Assembly: GCA_003160635.1 (NCBI GenBank)
Contig: PMLV01000086.1
Span: 369 to 35,118 of the forward strand
DNA length: 34,750 bases
Origin: Acidimicrobiaceae bacterium
Lineage (GTDB): Bacteria > Actinomycetota > Acidimicrobiia > Acidimicrobiales > RAAP-2
Direction: 5' to 3'
The translations under genes and the position numbers were made by a program. Of this stretch, positions 1 through 6,040 are shown piece by piece. The number at the start of each line of letters is the position of its first letter. Position 1 is the stretch's first letter. The notes under the pieces are model-generated. The model was not told where the DNA came from and did no database searches. It saw nothing but the letters and a program-made list of their open reading frames with translations.

Positions 1-948
1 GAGGCGTTCATCCACATCGTCGACTCCATGCTGAACCAGCACGCGAAGTGGCTCAAGGTCTCGAACGAGGTGAGCTGGCGTCCACCCATCGCGTCCTTGA
101 ACTACTTGCTGAGCAGCCATGTCTGGCGTCAGGACCACAATGGCTTCTCCCACCAAGATCCCGGGTTCTTGGATCATGTCGTGACCAAGAAGGCGTCGGT
201 GGCCCGCGTGTACCTGCCGCCGGACACCAACTGTCTGCTCTCGGTGGCCGACCATTGTCTACGGAGTCGTCAGTACGTCAACGTGATCGTGGCAGGCAAG
301 CAGCCCCAACACGACTGGCTCAGCATGCAACAAGCCGTGGATCACTGTACGCGGGGACTGGGTATCTGGCCTTTTGCGTCGAACGACGAGGGCCAGGATC
401 CCGATGTGGTGATGGCGTGCTGCGGCGATGTTCCGACGCTGGAAACGCTGGCCGCCGTCCAGATCCTGCATGAGCGACTGCCTGGACTCAAGATTCGAGT
501 CGTCAACGTCGTCGATCTCATGCGACTCGAGTCGGCCTCCGAGCATCCCCATGGCCTCTCCGACACCGAATTCGACGCACTCTTCACCACCGATCGACCG
601 GTCATTTTCGCCTTCCACGGCTATCCCGCACTGATCCACCGCTTGACCTACCGGCGGGCCAATCATGACAACTTGCACGTGCATGGATACCGGGAGGAAG
701 GAACGACGACGACGCCGTTCGACATGGTCATGCTCAACGATCTTGATCGCTTCCGCCTCGTGATCGATGTCCTGGATCGCGTACCGGACCTCGGCGGCCA
801 TAGCGCATCGTTGCGCCAAGAGATGATCGATGCGCGTCTCGAGGCCCGCCTTTACACCCGTCAACACGGCGAAGATCCCCCAGAGATTTCAGAGTGGACA
901 TGGGCCGCCCGAGATGGCGCCACCGGACCGATAGCTGCCGGAGGCTGA
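1..948 (+). CDS. xfp: Phosphoketolase, C-terminal part (5' end outside window)
   Basis: This is the C-terminal ~315 residues of a xylulose-5-phosphate/fructose-6-phosphate phosphoketolase, a cytosolic thiamine-diphosphate enzyme that splits the sugar phosphate with inorganic phosphate into acetyl phosphate and an aldose phosphate. The frame is open from base 1, so the start lies upstream; the family is usually near 790-800 residues. Visible family signatures are [13 protein letters not shown] and GFSHQDPGF in the late core, then [14 protein letters not shown] and [10 protein letters not shown] in the XFP C-terminal domain and [11 protein letters not shown] near the end. The stop lies 4 bases before the next start, and that gene's ribosome site (GGAGG, 940-944) is inside this coding region, so the two are probably co-transcribed. 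In this neighbourhood of stress genes it may supply acetyl phosphate or ATP under low oxygen; that role is inferred. Confidence 0.95.
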   Translation, partial: EAFIHIVDSMLNQHAKWLKVSNEVSWRPPIASLNYLLSSHVWRQDHNGFSHQDPGFLDHVVTKKASVARVYLPPDTNCLLSVADHCLRSRQYVNVIVAGKQPQHDWLSMQQAVDHCTRGLGIWPFASNDEGQDPDVVMACCGDVPTLETLAAVQILHERLPGLKIRVVNVVDLMRLESASEHPHGLSDTEFDALFTTDRPVIFAFHGYPALIHRLTYRRANHDNLHVHGYREEGTTTTPFDMVMLNDLDRFRLVIDVLDRVPDLGGHSASLRQEMIDARLEARLYTRQHGEDPPEISEWTWAARDGATGPIAAGG

Positions 949-952
949 CGCG

Positions 953-1459
953 ATGCCCCTTGACCGGCACGGTTCACATATCATCGACGAAGGCGAATGC
1001 CGCACACTTCTCAGGCTTGCGGGCGCGTCAGGAAGAGTGGGGCGGCTCGCGATAAATGGGGAGGTGGCGCCATTCGTCATCCCGGTCAACTTCTCGGTCT
1101 ACGACGAAACGATATTGGTGAGGCTACGACCCGGATTTGCCGCCCATCATCTCGACGGGACGACCGTGACCTTCGAGATCGACCACGTTGAGCCCTACTC
1201 GAAGGAGGGATGGAGCGTTGAAGTGGAGGGGCCGGCGAGGTTGATGACCTATGAAGAAGTGGCGCGACTCGGGCGCAATATCCCCCGTCCGATCGTCATG
1301 AACCCGGGAGTGCGAGTCTTCTCCATCCGGCCCGAGAGAATCAGCGGTCGCTCCATCCGCCACGATCACGAAGGTGGGAGTCGGCCGCCATCGACCTCAT
1401 GGCCGAATCGACTCCGCGAGAACCAGTCAGCCTCCTTGGCGGATCACGCCGATGAATGA
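953..1459 (+). CDS. PPOX-type split-barrel flavin-binding protein
   Basis: A 168-residue protein of the pyridoxamine 5'-phosphate oxidase-like (flavin reductase split-barrel) superfamily. Members bind FMN, F420 or haem and reduce or sense small molecules; the substrate here is unknown. The order of conserved blocks fits the family: EGECRTLL at the start, a first strand with GRVGRLAINGEVAPFVIPVNF, then VTFEIDHVE, the GWSVEVEGPARLM block and a final IRPERISGRSI at about residue 130. The last ~30 residues are polar and look disordered. The ATG is set by GGAGG 8 bases upstream, inside the phosphoketolase gene. It is clearly paralogous to the C-terminal half of the protein at 2005-2712. Mycobacterial DosR regulons also contain PPOX-like proteins (Rv3129), which fits the neighbourhood. 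Confidence 0.85.
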   Translation: MPLDRHGSHIIDEGECRTLLRLAGASGRVGRLAINGEVAPFVIPVNFSVYDETILVRLRPGFAAHHLDGTTVTFEIDHVEPYSKEGWSVEVEGPARLMTYEEVARLGRNIPRPIVMNPGVRVFSIRPERISGRSIRHDHEGGSRPPSTSWPNRLRENQSASLADHADE

Positions 1460-1606
1460 CGGCGTTCCCAAGTCACCAACGAGCACCGACTGAAGTCACC
1501 GGTGGTCGTGGACACGCGATGAACAGATGCACTCCATCCGGACCGCCACAGGGATCCTCTCACCATGATTCTTGACGTACCCATCGGACAATGAAGGAGA
1601 TGAGCC

Positions 1607-1789
1607 ATGGAACTACAATTGGACGAGAAGCAAGTGAGTGAGCTTCACGCATTGCTGACACACGCACTCGGAGAGCTCAGCTCGGAGATCGCCGACACTG
1701 ACAATCCAGCGTTCCAACGGATGCTGCGGGATCGACGCGATCACCTTCAGGCCATTTTGCAACAGATCAATTCTGACCGAGTCGCCTAA
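1607..1789 (+). CDS. Small conserved-type helical protein, 60 residues, unknown function
   Basis: A short gene with a strong ribosome site: AAGGAG at 1592-1597 lies 9 bases before the ATG. The product is 60 residues, charged and almost entirely helix-forming, with Leu/Glu-rich segments (LHALLTHALGELSSEIADTD and RDRRDHLQAILQQI) suggesting a helical hairpin. There is no membrane segment, cysteine motif or signal peptide. I do not recognise a named family. It sits between two PPOX-type genes within the stress island and probably belongs to that functional group; this rests on position only. A 5-bp GC stem (GGGAG/CTCCC, 1790-1804) follows the stop directly and may help terminate transcription, but it has no T-tract. 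Confidence 0.7.
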   Translation: MELQLDEKQVSELHALLTHALGELSSEIADTDNPAFQRMLRDRRDHLQAILQQINSDRVA

Positions 1790-1955
1790 GGGAGTGGCCC
1801 TCCCGGGTAGCCCGCACAAGGCTCTCCGACGCTCGGCTCGATGTCGATGCGAGCGTGGAAGTGCTCCTCCCATGACCTCGGTCGGCCCATCCTGAGGTCT
1901 CTGCCGCCGTAAAGTAGAGACGCGACGAGTCGCAGGAGGTAGGCTTCACACAGAA

Positions 1956-1969
1956 GGGACGTTCGGCCC
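1956..1969 (+). promoter_or_regulatory. DosR/DevR-like box 1, upstream of HTH-PPOX gene
   Basis: The 14-mer GGGACGTTCGGCCC is an imperfect dyad matching the mycobacterial DosR pattern GGGAC-N4-G-N-CCC at all fixed positions. Its centre (1962.5) is exactly 42.5 bp before the ATG at 2005, and a CACAAT hexamer occupies 1993-1998, the -12 to -7 position if transcription starts at that ATG. Similar elements occur at 3285, 5887 and 5992. Binding by a DosR-type regulator is inferred. Confidence 0.65.
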
Positions 1970-2004
1970 TGTGGGCACCGATCCGGAGCGACCACAATGA
2001 GTGC

Positions 2005-2712
2005 ATGACTGATCTTTCCAATACTCCCGGAGCAAACCCCGCACGGCCTGCACCAGCGCCACTCGCCGGAGATCTGGCCCGACGGGTCACGCACCGCCGT
2101 AGCGAACTCGGAGTGAGTGTTGAGACATTGGCTTTACGCGCGGGCATTGATCCGGGATATCTCCGGTACTTCGAACGGAGTCCGAACGCCTCACTCAGTG
2201 CTGGAACCCTCCAGCTGGTGGCCCTGGCTCTCGATACGACACCCCTCGCCCTCTTGGGCGGAGAGGTGGATCGCCCTCCCGGCCATGGACGTGCGGGTCG
2301 CCACCCGGCACTGGAGACACTCACCACGGATCAGTGCAATGCCCACTTGGCGGCTGGAGGGGTGGGACGCGTCGTCTTTTCCAGCCCGCGAGGGCCGGTG
2401 GCTCTGCCTGTGAACTTTGAGTTCACGGAGGGTGAAGTCATTTTCAGCACGGACGAATCCAAGGCCGCAACGATCGAAAAGGAGCTGGTCGGCTTCGAGG
2501 CCGATCGAGTGGACGAAGCAATGAGCGAGGGGTGGAGTGTGGTTGTCACGGGCCACGCGCGCCGCATCGACGATCCTGAGGAACTCCAACGCCTCGGATC
2601 ACTCGATCTCCAGGCTTGGGCTGGCGGCGATCGACATTCCCTGATCGGAATCAAGCCTGAGGAGCTCACCGGTCGCGTCATAGTCCACCATTCCGACCCC
2701 GACCAAGACTGA
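2005..2712 (+). CDS. XRE-type HTH and PPOX flavin-barrel fusion protein
   Basis: A 235-residue two-domain protein. Residues ~22-85 form an XRE/Cro-type helix-turn-helix (RRSELGVSVETLALRAGIDPGYLRYFE, split around the recognition helix). Residues ~100-230 form a PPOX-like split barrel with GGVGRVVFSSPRGPVALPVNF, the GWSVVVTGHARRI block and IKPEELTGRVI at the end. The barrel is paralogous to the protein at 953-1459. Such fusions suggest a regulator that senses a flavin-type or redox ligand, though no ligand can be assigned. Start choice: the ATG at 2005 lies 42.5 bp after the centre of a DosR-like box and 6 bases after a CACAAT hexamer, with only GGAG 17 bases away, so a leaderless transcript is likely. 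The upstream ATG at 1997 stops after three codons. Confidence 0.85.
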   Translation: MTDLSNTPGANPARPAPAPLAGDLARRVTHRRSELGVSVETLALRAGIDPGYLRYFERSPNASLSAGTLQLVALALDTTPLALLGGEVDRPPGHGRAGRHPALETLTTDQCNAHLAAGGVGRVVFSSPRGPVALPVNFEFTEGEVIFSTDESKAATIEKELVGFEADRVDEAMSEGWSVVVTGHARRIDDPEELQRLGSLDLQAWAGGDRHSLIGIKPEELTGRVIVHHSDPDQD

Positions 2713-2836
2713 GGATTTTCGCCTTGCGTCCGGTCTCAAACCTTCGCTCCGGGCACCTCGATCCCGAGCCATTAAGGGTGCATTGACCGTACCGCTACAT
2801 CCGTTTTGCCATGACTCCATGAAAGGAACGTTGGTC

Positions 2837-3271
2837 ATGCTCGTCAGAGAATGTCTACGAAAGGCTCCCGTTACGGTGCCCCCGGAATGCACCCTTGAGG
2901 AGGCAGCCGGCTTGATGGGAACCCACGAGGTGGGGGCCCTCCTCGTCGTGAGTGGCGGCGAGTTGCTGGGCATCGTCACAGATCGAGACATTGTGATTCG
3001 AGCAGTGAGCACCGGTCAGTCATTGCGCACGCACGTGGCGAACGTGATGTCCGAAAAGCCCACTGTGATCCAGGGATCGGTCGATATCTTCGAGGCATTC
3101 AAAATTCTCAAAGATGCCGGCGTTCGTCGGCTCCCCGTCCTCGAAGAGAGCGAAATTGCCGGGATCATCACGGTCGATGACCTGCTGGTCTTCTTGGTAC
3201 TCGAACTTGGTGCCGTGATCGCTCCGGTCGTGGGTGAAATCCTCCAGACGAGAACCGTCGTCTCTCCCTGA
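2837..3271 (+). CDS. Two-CBS-domain protein (Hrp1-like)
   Basis: A 144-residue protein made almost wholly of a Bateman module: CBS domain 1 at about residues 8-60 (VPPECTLEEAAGLM, then GIVTDRDIVIRAV) and CBS domain 2 at about 75-130 (TVIQGSVDIFEAFKILKDAG, then GIITVDDLLVFLV). Such modules bind adenosyl ligands and control partner proteins. The mycobacterial DosR-regulon protein Hrp1 (Rv2626c) has the same build and length, which suits the neighbourhood, but orthology is not shown. The start was placed at ATG 2837 because AAAGGA at 2822-2827 is 9 bases upstream. An in-frame ATG at 2819 and a TTG at 2783 are less well supported. A degenerate box-like element at 2776-2789 is too weak to call. 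Confidence 0.9.
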   Translation: MLVRECLRKAPVTVPPECTLEEAAGLMGTHEVGALLVVSGGELLGIVTDRDIVIRAVSTGQSLRTHVANVMSEKPTVIQGSVDIFEAFKILKDAGVRRLPVLEESEIAGIITVDDLLVFLVLELGAVIAPVVGEILQTRTVVSP

Positions 3272-3284
3272 CGTCACGTTGCCA

Positions 3285-3298
3285 GGGACCTCCGGCCC
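3285..3298 (+). promoter_or_regulatory. DosR/DevR-like box 2, upstream of uspA-type gene
   Basis: GGGACCTCCGGCCC, followed by TAT, fits the GGGAC-N4-G-N-CCC pattern at all fixed positions. Its centre (3291.5) predicts a transcription start near 3334 if the usual -42.5 geometry holds, with CACACT at 3322-3327 as a poor -10. That would leave a ~79-base leader carrying the strong ribosome site of the UspA gene. Confidence 0.65.
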
Positions 3299-3412
3299 TA
3301 TTCGGTCGGATTGGTACCTGGCACACTGCCAAGAGAGCCGTCCACCATTGTCGGCTTGATTGAAGAGGGAATCCCACCAGGATGACTTCTTGCTCTCACA
3401 AGGAGGACGAGG

Positions 3413-3874
3413 ATGAACGCGGCTGCGCCAGGACAAGGTCCAGCACCAACCGGTCGAGTGGTGGTCGGGATCGACGGTTCCGAGGGAAGCAATCGGGCGC
3501 TCGAGTGGGCGGCCATCGAAGCCGCCAGGAGCGGCGCGGTTCTGGAAGTCCACGCGGTGTACGGCCCAGGCTACGTCTTCGTCACACCTCACGAGGTAGA
3601 GCGAGCCATGCAACGATTGCTGGACGACGCGGACAAACACACTGCTGACGTTGCTCCTGGTGTTGCATTCAAGGGTGTGATCCAACAAGGGTCAGCCGCC
3701 CAGTCCCTCATAGAGTCGAGCAAGGGAGCGGACCTCCTCGTGGTCGGATCGCGAGGGCGTGGCGGGTTCAGCGGGCTACTCCTGGGCTCGGTGAGCCAGC
3801 AGTGTTCGTTGCATGCACACTGTCCGATCGTGATTGTGCGCCCCCCCGAGGACCAGGTGGACACGGGCGCCTGA
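3413..3874 (+). CDS. Universal stress protein, UspA family, single domain
   Basis: A 153-residue single-domain Usp protein of the nucleotide-binding alpha/beta fold. It starts the domain with VVVGIDGSEGSNRALEWA and ends with GSRGRGGFSGLLLGSVSQQ followed by CPIVIVRPP. The G-x2-G-x9-G-(S/T) pattern in that loop is the ATP-binding signature, so this is the ATP-binding type of Usp. Its proline/alanine-rich first 15 residues are probably flexible. The start has an excellent ribosome site, AAGGAGG at 3400-3406, 6 bases before the ATG. A DosR-like box lies at 3285-3298. Usp genes are the most frequent members of mycobacterial DosR regulons. The gene runs convergently into the PRC-barrel gene with a 42-base gap in which I see no hairpin. 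Confidence 0.95.
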   Translation: MNAAAPGQGPAPTGRVVVGIDGSEGSNRALEWAAIEAARSGAVLEVHAVYGPGYVFVTPHEVERAMQRLLDDADKHTADVAPGVAFKGVIQQGSAAQSLIESSKGADLLVVGSRGRGGFSGLLLGSVSQQCSLHAHCPIVIVRPPEDQVDTGA

Positions 3875-3916
3875 TCCGGTTCCGCGCTGCCGCCACGGGC
3901 AACGAATGCAGCAACA

Positions 3917-4903
3917 TCAAGGTACCTCGTTGTGGCCGGCGGCCCGCTCAAGAATGCCCACAATCCGCTCGGTGATGGTTTCGGAAGTGATCTCGCCGAG
4001 TGGCCAAGGGGACGTCGCTCTACTTGTCCCCAACTTTTGCCACATATCGCCTTCCCACACGTCGATCCTGCGGTACATGACGTTGGCATCAAGTTGAAGA
4101 TACGGATTTAGGTCTTGGCGGGGTGTTCCTTTTATCTCACCTTCGAGCGACATCCAAAGGATCAGCCGCGGCCGACCCGTCGTCCGCGATTCGCCATCCC
4201 ATATGATCCCGCCACCCCCGTCCTCTTGGAGGCGCTGGACGACCGCTTCCATGGCCGGCCTGATCGTGTTCCGAGAAATCTCCTTGAAGTCATGGAGGAA
4301 ACGCTCCCGCTCAGCCTCGGTCTCAAGCCGCTCCCCGGCCCACTTGCGCTCCCGGTCAGCCCAATGGTCCAGAATTTCGTCGATAACGGCACCCGAAGCC
4401 TCGATTCCACTCCGGTTGGGGTCGAGCTCGACGACGGGCAGGTGCTCGACCTCTTGCTTGGTCAGGGTGAGGCGGATCCCGTTTTCGATTCCACGCACGA
4501 CACCAATGGGTATGGCCACTTCTCTCCGTCCCCCTGCATGTCCTTCTTGGAGGAGCACATGGGTCACATGGTGATGGTCTGGTTCGATAACCAGTCCTTG
4601 AACCCGCCCAATCTCGCCGTCGACCGCATGCACATGGTCGCCGCGACGCACGGCAACTGCGCCCAAGGGAGACACATCGAATGCGACGGCCCGCGCCACG
4701 CCTCCCTCACTGACGCCACCTCCAATGGTGTAGAAGGGCCAGGACATCGCTTGGAGTGGGGCGTAGTTTCCGTGTCCGCTGCTGCCCGCTATGAACTGTG
4801 ACTCCTCGGCGGTTTCGAGCTTCTTGAACTCTTCGATGGTGCAGGCGAGATGCACCTTCGCCGTTCGTGGATTCGACAAGTTCGAGTGGAACGAGACGAC
4901 CAC
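3917..4903 (-). CDS. PRC-barrel protein fused to a conserved actinobacterial domain (main frame of a frameshifted gene)
   Basis: The open frame encodes 328 residues, but only from about residue 16 does it match the family. Together with the piece at 4861-5045 it forms two PRC-barrel-like repeats: one in the upstream piece and a second here at residues ~84-137 (GDHVHAVDGEIGRVQGLVIE). Between them lies the block HLACTIEEFKKLETAEESQF, typical of these proteins. Residues ~165-328 form a separate region (DFKEISRNTIRPAMEAV, LILWMSLEGEI, DLNPYLQLDA, EGDMW, ITSETITERIV). From memory this resembles a protein found on its own in other actinobacteria, so the gene appears to be a fusion. PRC-barrels often bind other proteins or membranes; no reaction can be assigned. 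A one-base shift near 4855-4866 separates the halves, through mutation or sequencing error. Confidence 0.7.
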   Translation of the reverse strand: MVVSFHSNLSNPRTAKVHLACTIEEFKKLETAEESQFIAGSSGHGNYAPLQAMSWPFYTIGGGVSEGGVARAVAFDVSPLGAVAVRRGDHVHAVDGEIGRVQGLVIEPDHHHVTHVLLQEGHAGGRREVAIPIGVVRGIENGIRLTLTKQEVEHLPVVELDPNRSGIEASGAVIDEILDHWADRERKWAGERLETEAERERFLHDFKEISRNTIRPAMEAVVQRLQEDGGGGIIWDGESRTTGRPRLILWMSLEGEIKGTPRQDLNPYLQLDANVMYRRIDVWEGDMWQKLGTSRATSPWPLGEITSETITERIVGILERAAGHNEVP

Positions 4904-5045
4904 CTTGCTCTCCAGACGGAGGCTCGATCACCAGATGGGTCACCATCTGGGCAACGGGGTCAACAACCACCTTGGTGAGTGCGCCACACACTCCGTCAGG
5001 GCACCTGGCCTGCGCTCCGATCGTAAAGCTTGTCGTGTCGGGCAT
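4861..5045 (-). pseudogene. N-terminal piece of the same PRC-barrel gene, in a different frame
   Basis: This frame carries the true start of the PRC-barrel gene. The ATG at 5045 has AAGGA 8 bases upstream, and the product MPDTTSFTIGAQARCPDGVC continues with LTKVVVDPVAQMVTHLVIEP and GGRLVPLELVES, the first PRC-barrel repeat. It parallels the second repeat in the downstream frame. After the Asn-Gly-Glu codons near 4860 the family resemblance jumps by one base into the frame of the feature at 3917-4903; the present frame runs on as unrelated sequence to a stop near 4707. Either one extra base (or two missing) broke the gene or the assembly has an error. A GTG at 5051 is a less likely start. Confidence 0.6.
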
Positions 5046-5122
5046 GCCCACTTCCTTCTCTCACATCGATCCTATGGGTCCGTCGAACCGGTTTGCCTTC
5101 ATCGCACCCTCCCGGGCGCGAC

Positions 5123-5157
5123 TTCACCCGGCCCGCTGAACGTGCGGGCCGGGTGAA
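5123..5157 (-). terminator. Strong hairpin downstream of the membrane-protein gene
   Basis: A perfect 14-bp inverted repeat (arms 5123-5136 and 5144-5157, TTCACCCGGCCCGC and its complement) encloses a 7-base loop. It lies 33 bases past the stop of the gene at 5191-5793 and 78 bases before the PRC-barrel start, so it probably separates these two minus-strand transcripts. No T-tract follows, as is common in actinobacterial terminators. Confidence 0.7.
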
Positions 5158-5190
5158 GGACGCCTGCTCAAATGGCGTGATCAGGGTGAG

Positions 5191-5793
5191 TCAGGCGGCT
5201 ACCGGTACCACGGGTTCTGTGTGGACAACGAGTTCCGCGCTCGCTGGCGTGCGTCGAGCGTGCCAGAAACCGAAGGCCACGAGTAGTGCCATCACTACAG
5301 CCAGTACGAAGGCTGCGATGCCCGCCCAGAAGGCGATCAGGGCAAACTCGGAAAAGCCGTAGGCTTCGAGCAAGAGCCCCCGCAGGGTGGTGCCCTGGAA
5401 GCTCGTCGTGACCTCGGCCGCCAGCGCCGTGTTCGTCGGGTTAGCCCGGGATGCGGCGCTCACCTTGGAGTAGACCCCACCCAACGGCATCTCGCTGAGG
5501 TGCACGGCAATGAAGTGGTCGGCGTAGGCCTCGGCCTGGGCACCGGTCGTCAAGGGCTGACCGGCGTACTTGAGCAGGTAGGGGAGCATGCCCGGTGTTA
5601 TCTCGGTCCCTGGCTTCGCCTGAGCGAACTCGGCCCTGGTCGGGAAGACGATGGCCTGCTGGGCCAGCTGGTTGTGCACGTTTGAGTTGGCGAAGCTGTA
5701 GCCCCACATCAAGAGACCTCCCGCCACAGCCAGGACAACGACCATCACTAATCCTCCAGCGCTGGTCAATATGTCGAAAATCTTGCGTTGCAT
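5191..5793 (-). CDS. Two-helix membrane protein with extracytoplasmic domain, unknown function
   Basis: A 200-residue protein with a membrane helix at about residues 12-33 (GGLVMVVVLAVAGGLLMWGY), a ~115-residue external region and a second helix at about 150-178 (ALIAFWAGIAAFVLAVVMAL), ending in a short tail. The external part carries QLAQQAIVFPTRAEF, YADHFIAVHL and LRGLLLEAYGFSEFA. I recall similar proteins in actinobacteria but no assigned function. Start: ATG at 5793 follows GAGGAG with 6 bases spacing; the frame stays open to 5925 but that extension has no membrane or family character and crosses a DosR-like box. It is transcribed divergently from the P-type ATPase, with two DosR-like boxes in between, so both may respond to the same signal. 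Confidence 0.8.
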   Translation of the reverse strand: MQRKIFDILTSAGGLVMVVVLAVAGGLLMWGYSFANSNVHNQLAQQAIVFPTRAEFAQAKPGTEITPGMLPYLLKYAGQPLTTGAQAEAYADHFIAVHLSEMPLGGVYSKVSAASRANPTNTALAAEVTTSFQGTTLRGLLLEAYGFSEFALIAFWAGIAAFVLAVVMALLVAFGFWHARRTPASAELVVHTEPVVPVAA

Positions 5794-5886
5794 GGACAAC
5801 TCCTCACTCGTTGGTTGAGAACTGCTACCGGTTTCACTCTGTTCCTCGGTGGTACATGTCAGCAGAGGCGAAGGTCCCGGCAACGA

Positions 5887-5900
5887 AGGACCTTTGGCCC
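5887..5900 (+). promoter_or_regulatory. DosR/DevR-like box 3 in divergent intergenic region
   Basis: AGGACCTTTGGCCC followed by TAT is one mismatch from the GGGAC-N4-G-N-CCC pattern. It lies 94 bases before the start of the minus-strand membrane-protein gene and 141 bases before the ATPase start. Because the element is a dyad it could serve either direction: rightward a CATGAT hexamer at 5923-5928 is near the expected -10 place; leftward only a poor TGACAT is available at 5861-5856. Confidence 0.55.
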
Positions 5901-5991
5901 TATGTCCGAGCCCCGGCTGTTTCATGATGCCGAATTCACAGTTCCGAAGGTGATCGACGCGCTCTTATGGCACCATTCGCACCCGTCGACG

Positions 5992-6005
5992 CGGACCAAT
6001 GGCCC
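5992..6005 (+). promoter_or_regulatory. DosR/DevR-like box 4, upstream of P-type ATPase gene
   Basis: CGGACCAATGGCCC followed by TAT is one mismatch from the DosR pattern. Its centre (5998.5) is exactly 42.5 bp before the ATG at 6041, the same geometry as box 1. The box contains the ATG at 5999, which argues that 5999 is not the translation start. The expected -10 position (6029-6034) reads GATGCT, a weak match. Confidence 0.6.
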
Positions 6006-6040
6006 TATCCGTGCTGCGTTCTGGCTGCGATGCTCGTCAC

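Noticed and set aside
1874..1899. GACCTC/GAGGTC inverted repeat upstream of the HTH-PPOX gene
   Set aside because: A 6-bp stem with a 14-base loop is weak, and the partial likeness to the DosR box needs an inserted base.
2776..2789. Possible fifth DosR-like box before the CBS-domain gene
   Set aside because: Only six of the nine fixed positions match and the right arm is poor; not distinguishable from chance.
4115..4801. 228-codon plus-strand open frame
   Set aside because: Antisense to the PRC-barrel gene, whose conserved repeats are on the minus strand.
5999..6040. ATG at 5999 as the start of the P-type ATPase
   Set aside because: It lies within a DosR-like box, has no ribosome site and adds 14 residues without family likeness; ATG 6041 fits the promoter geometry better.
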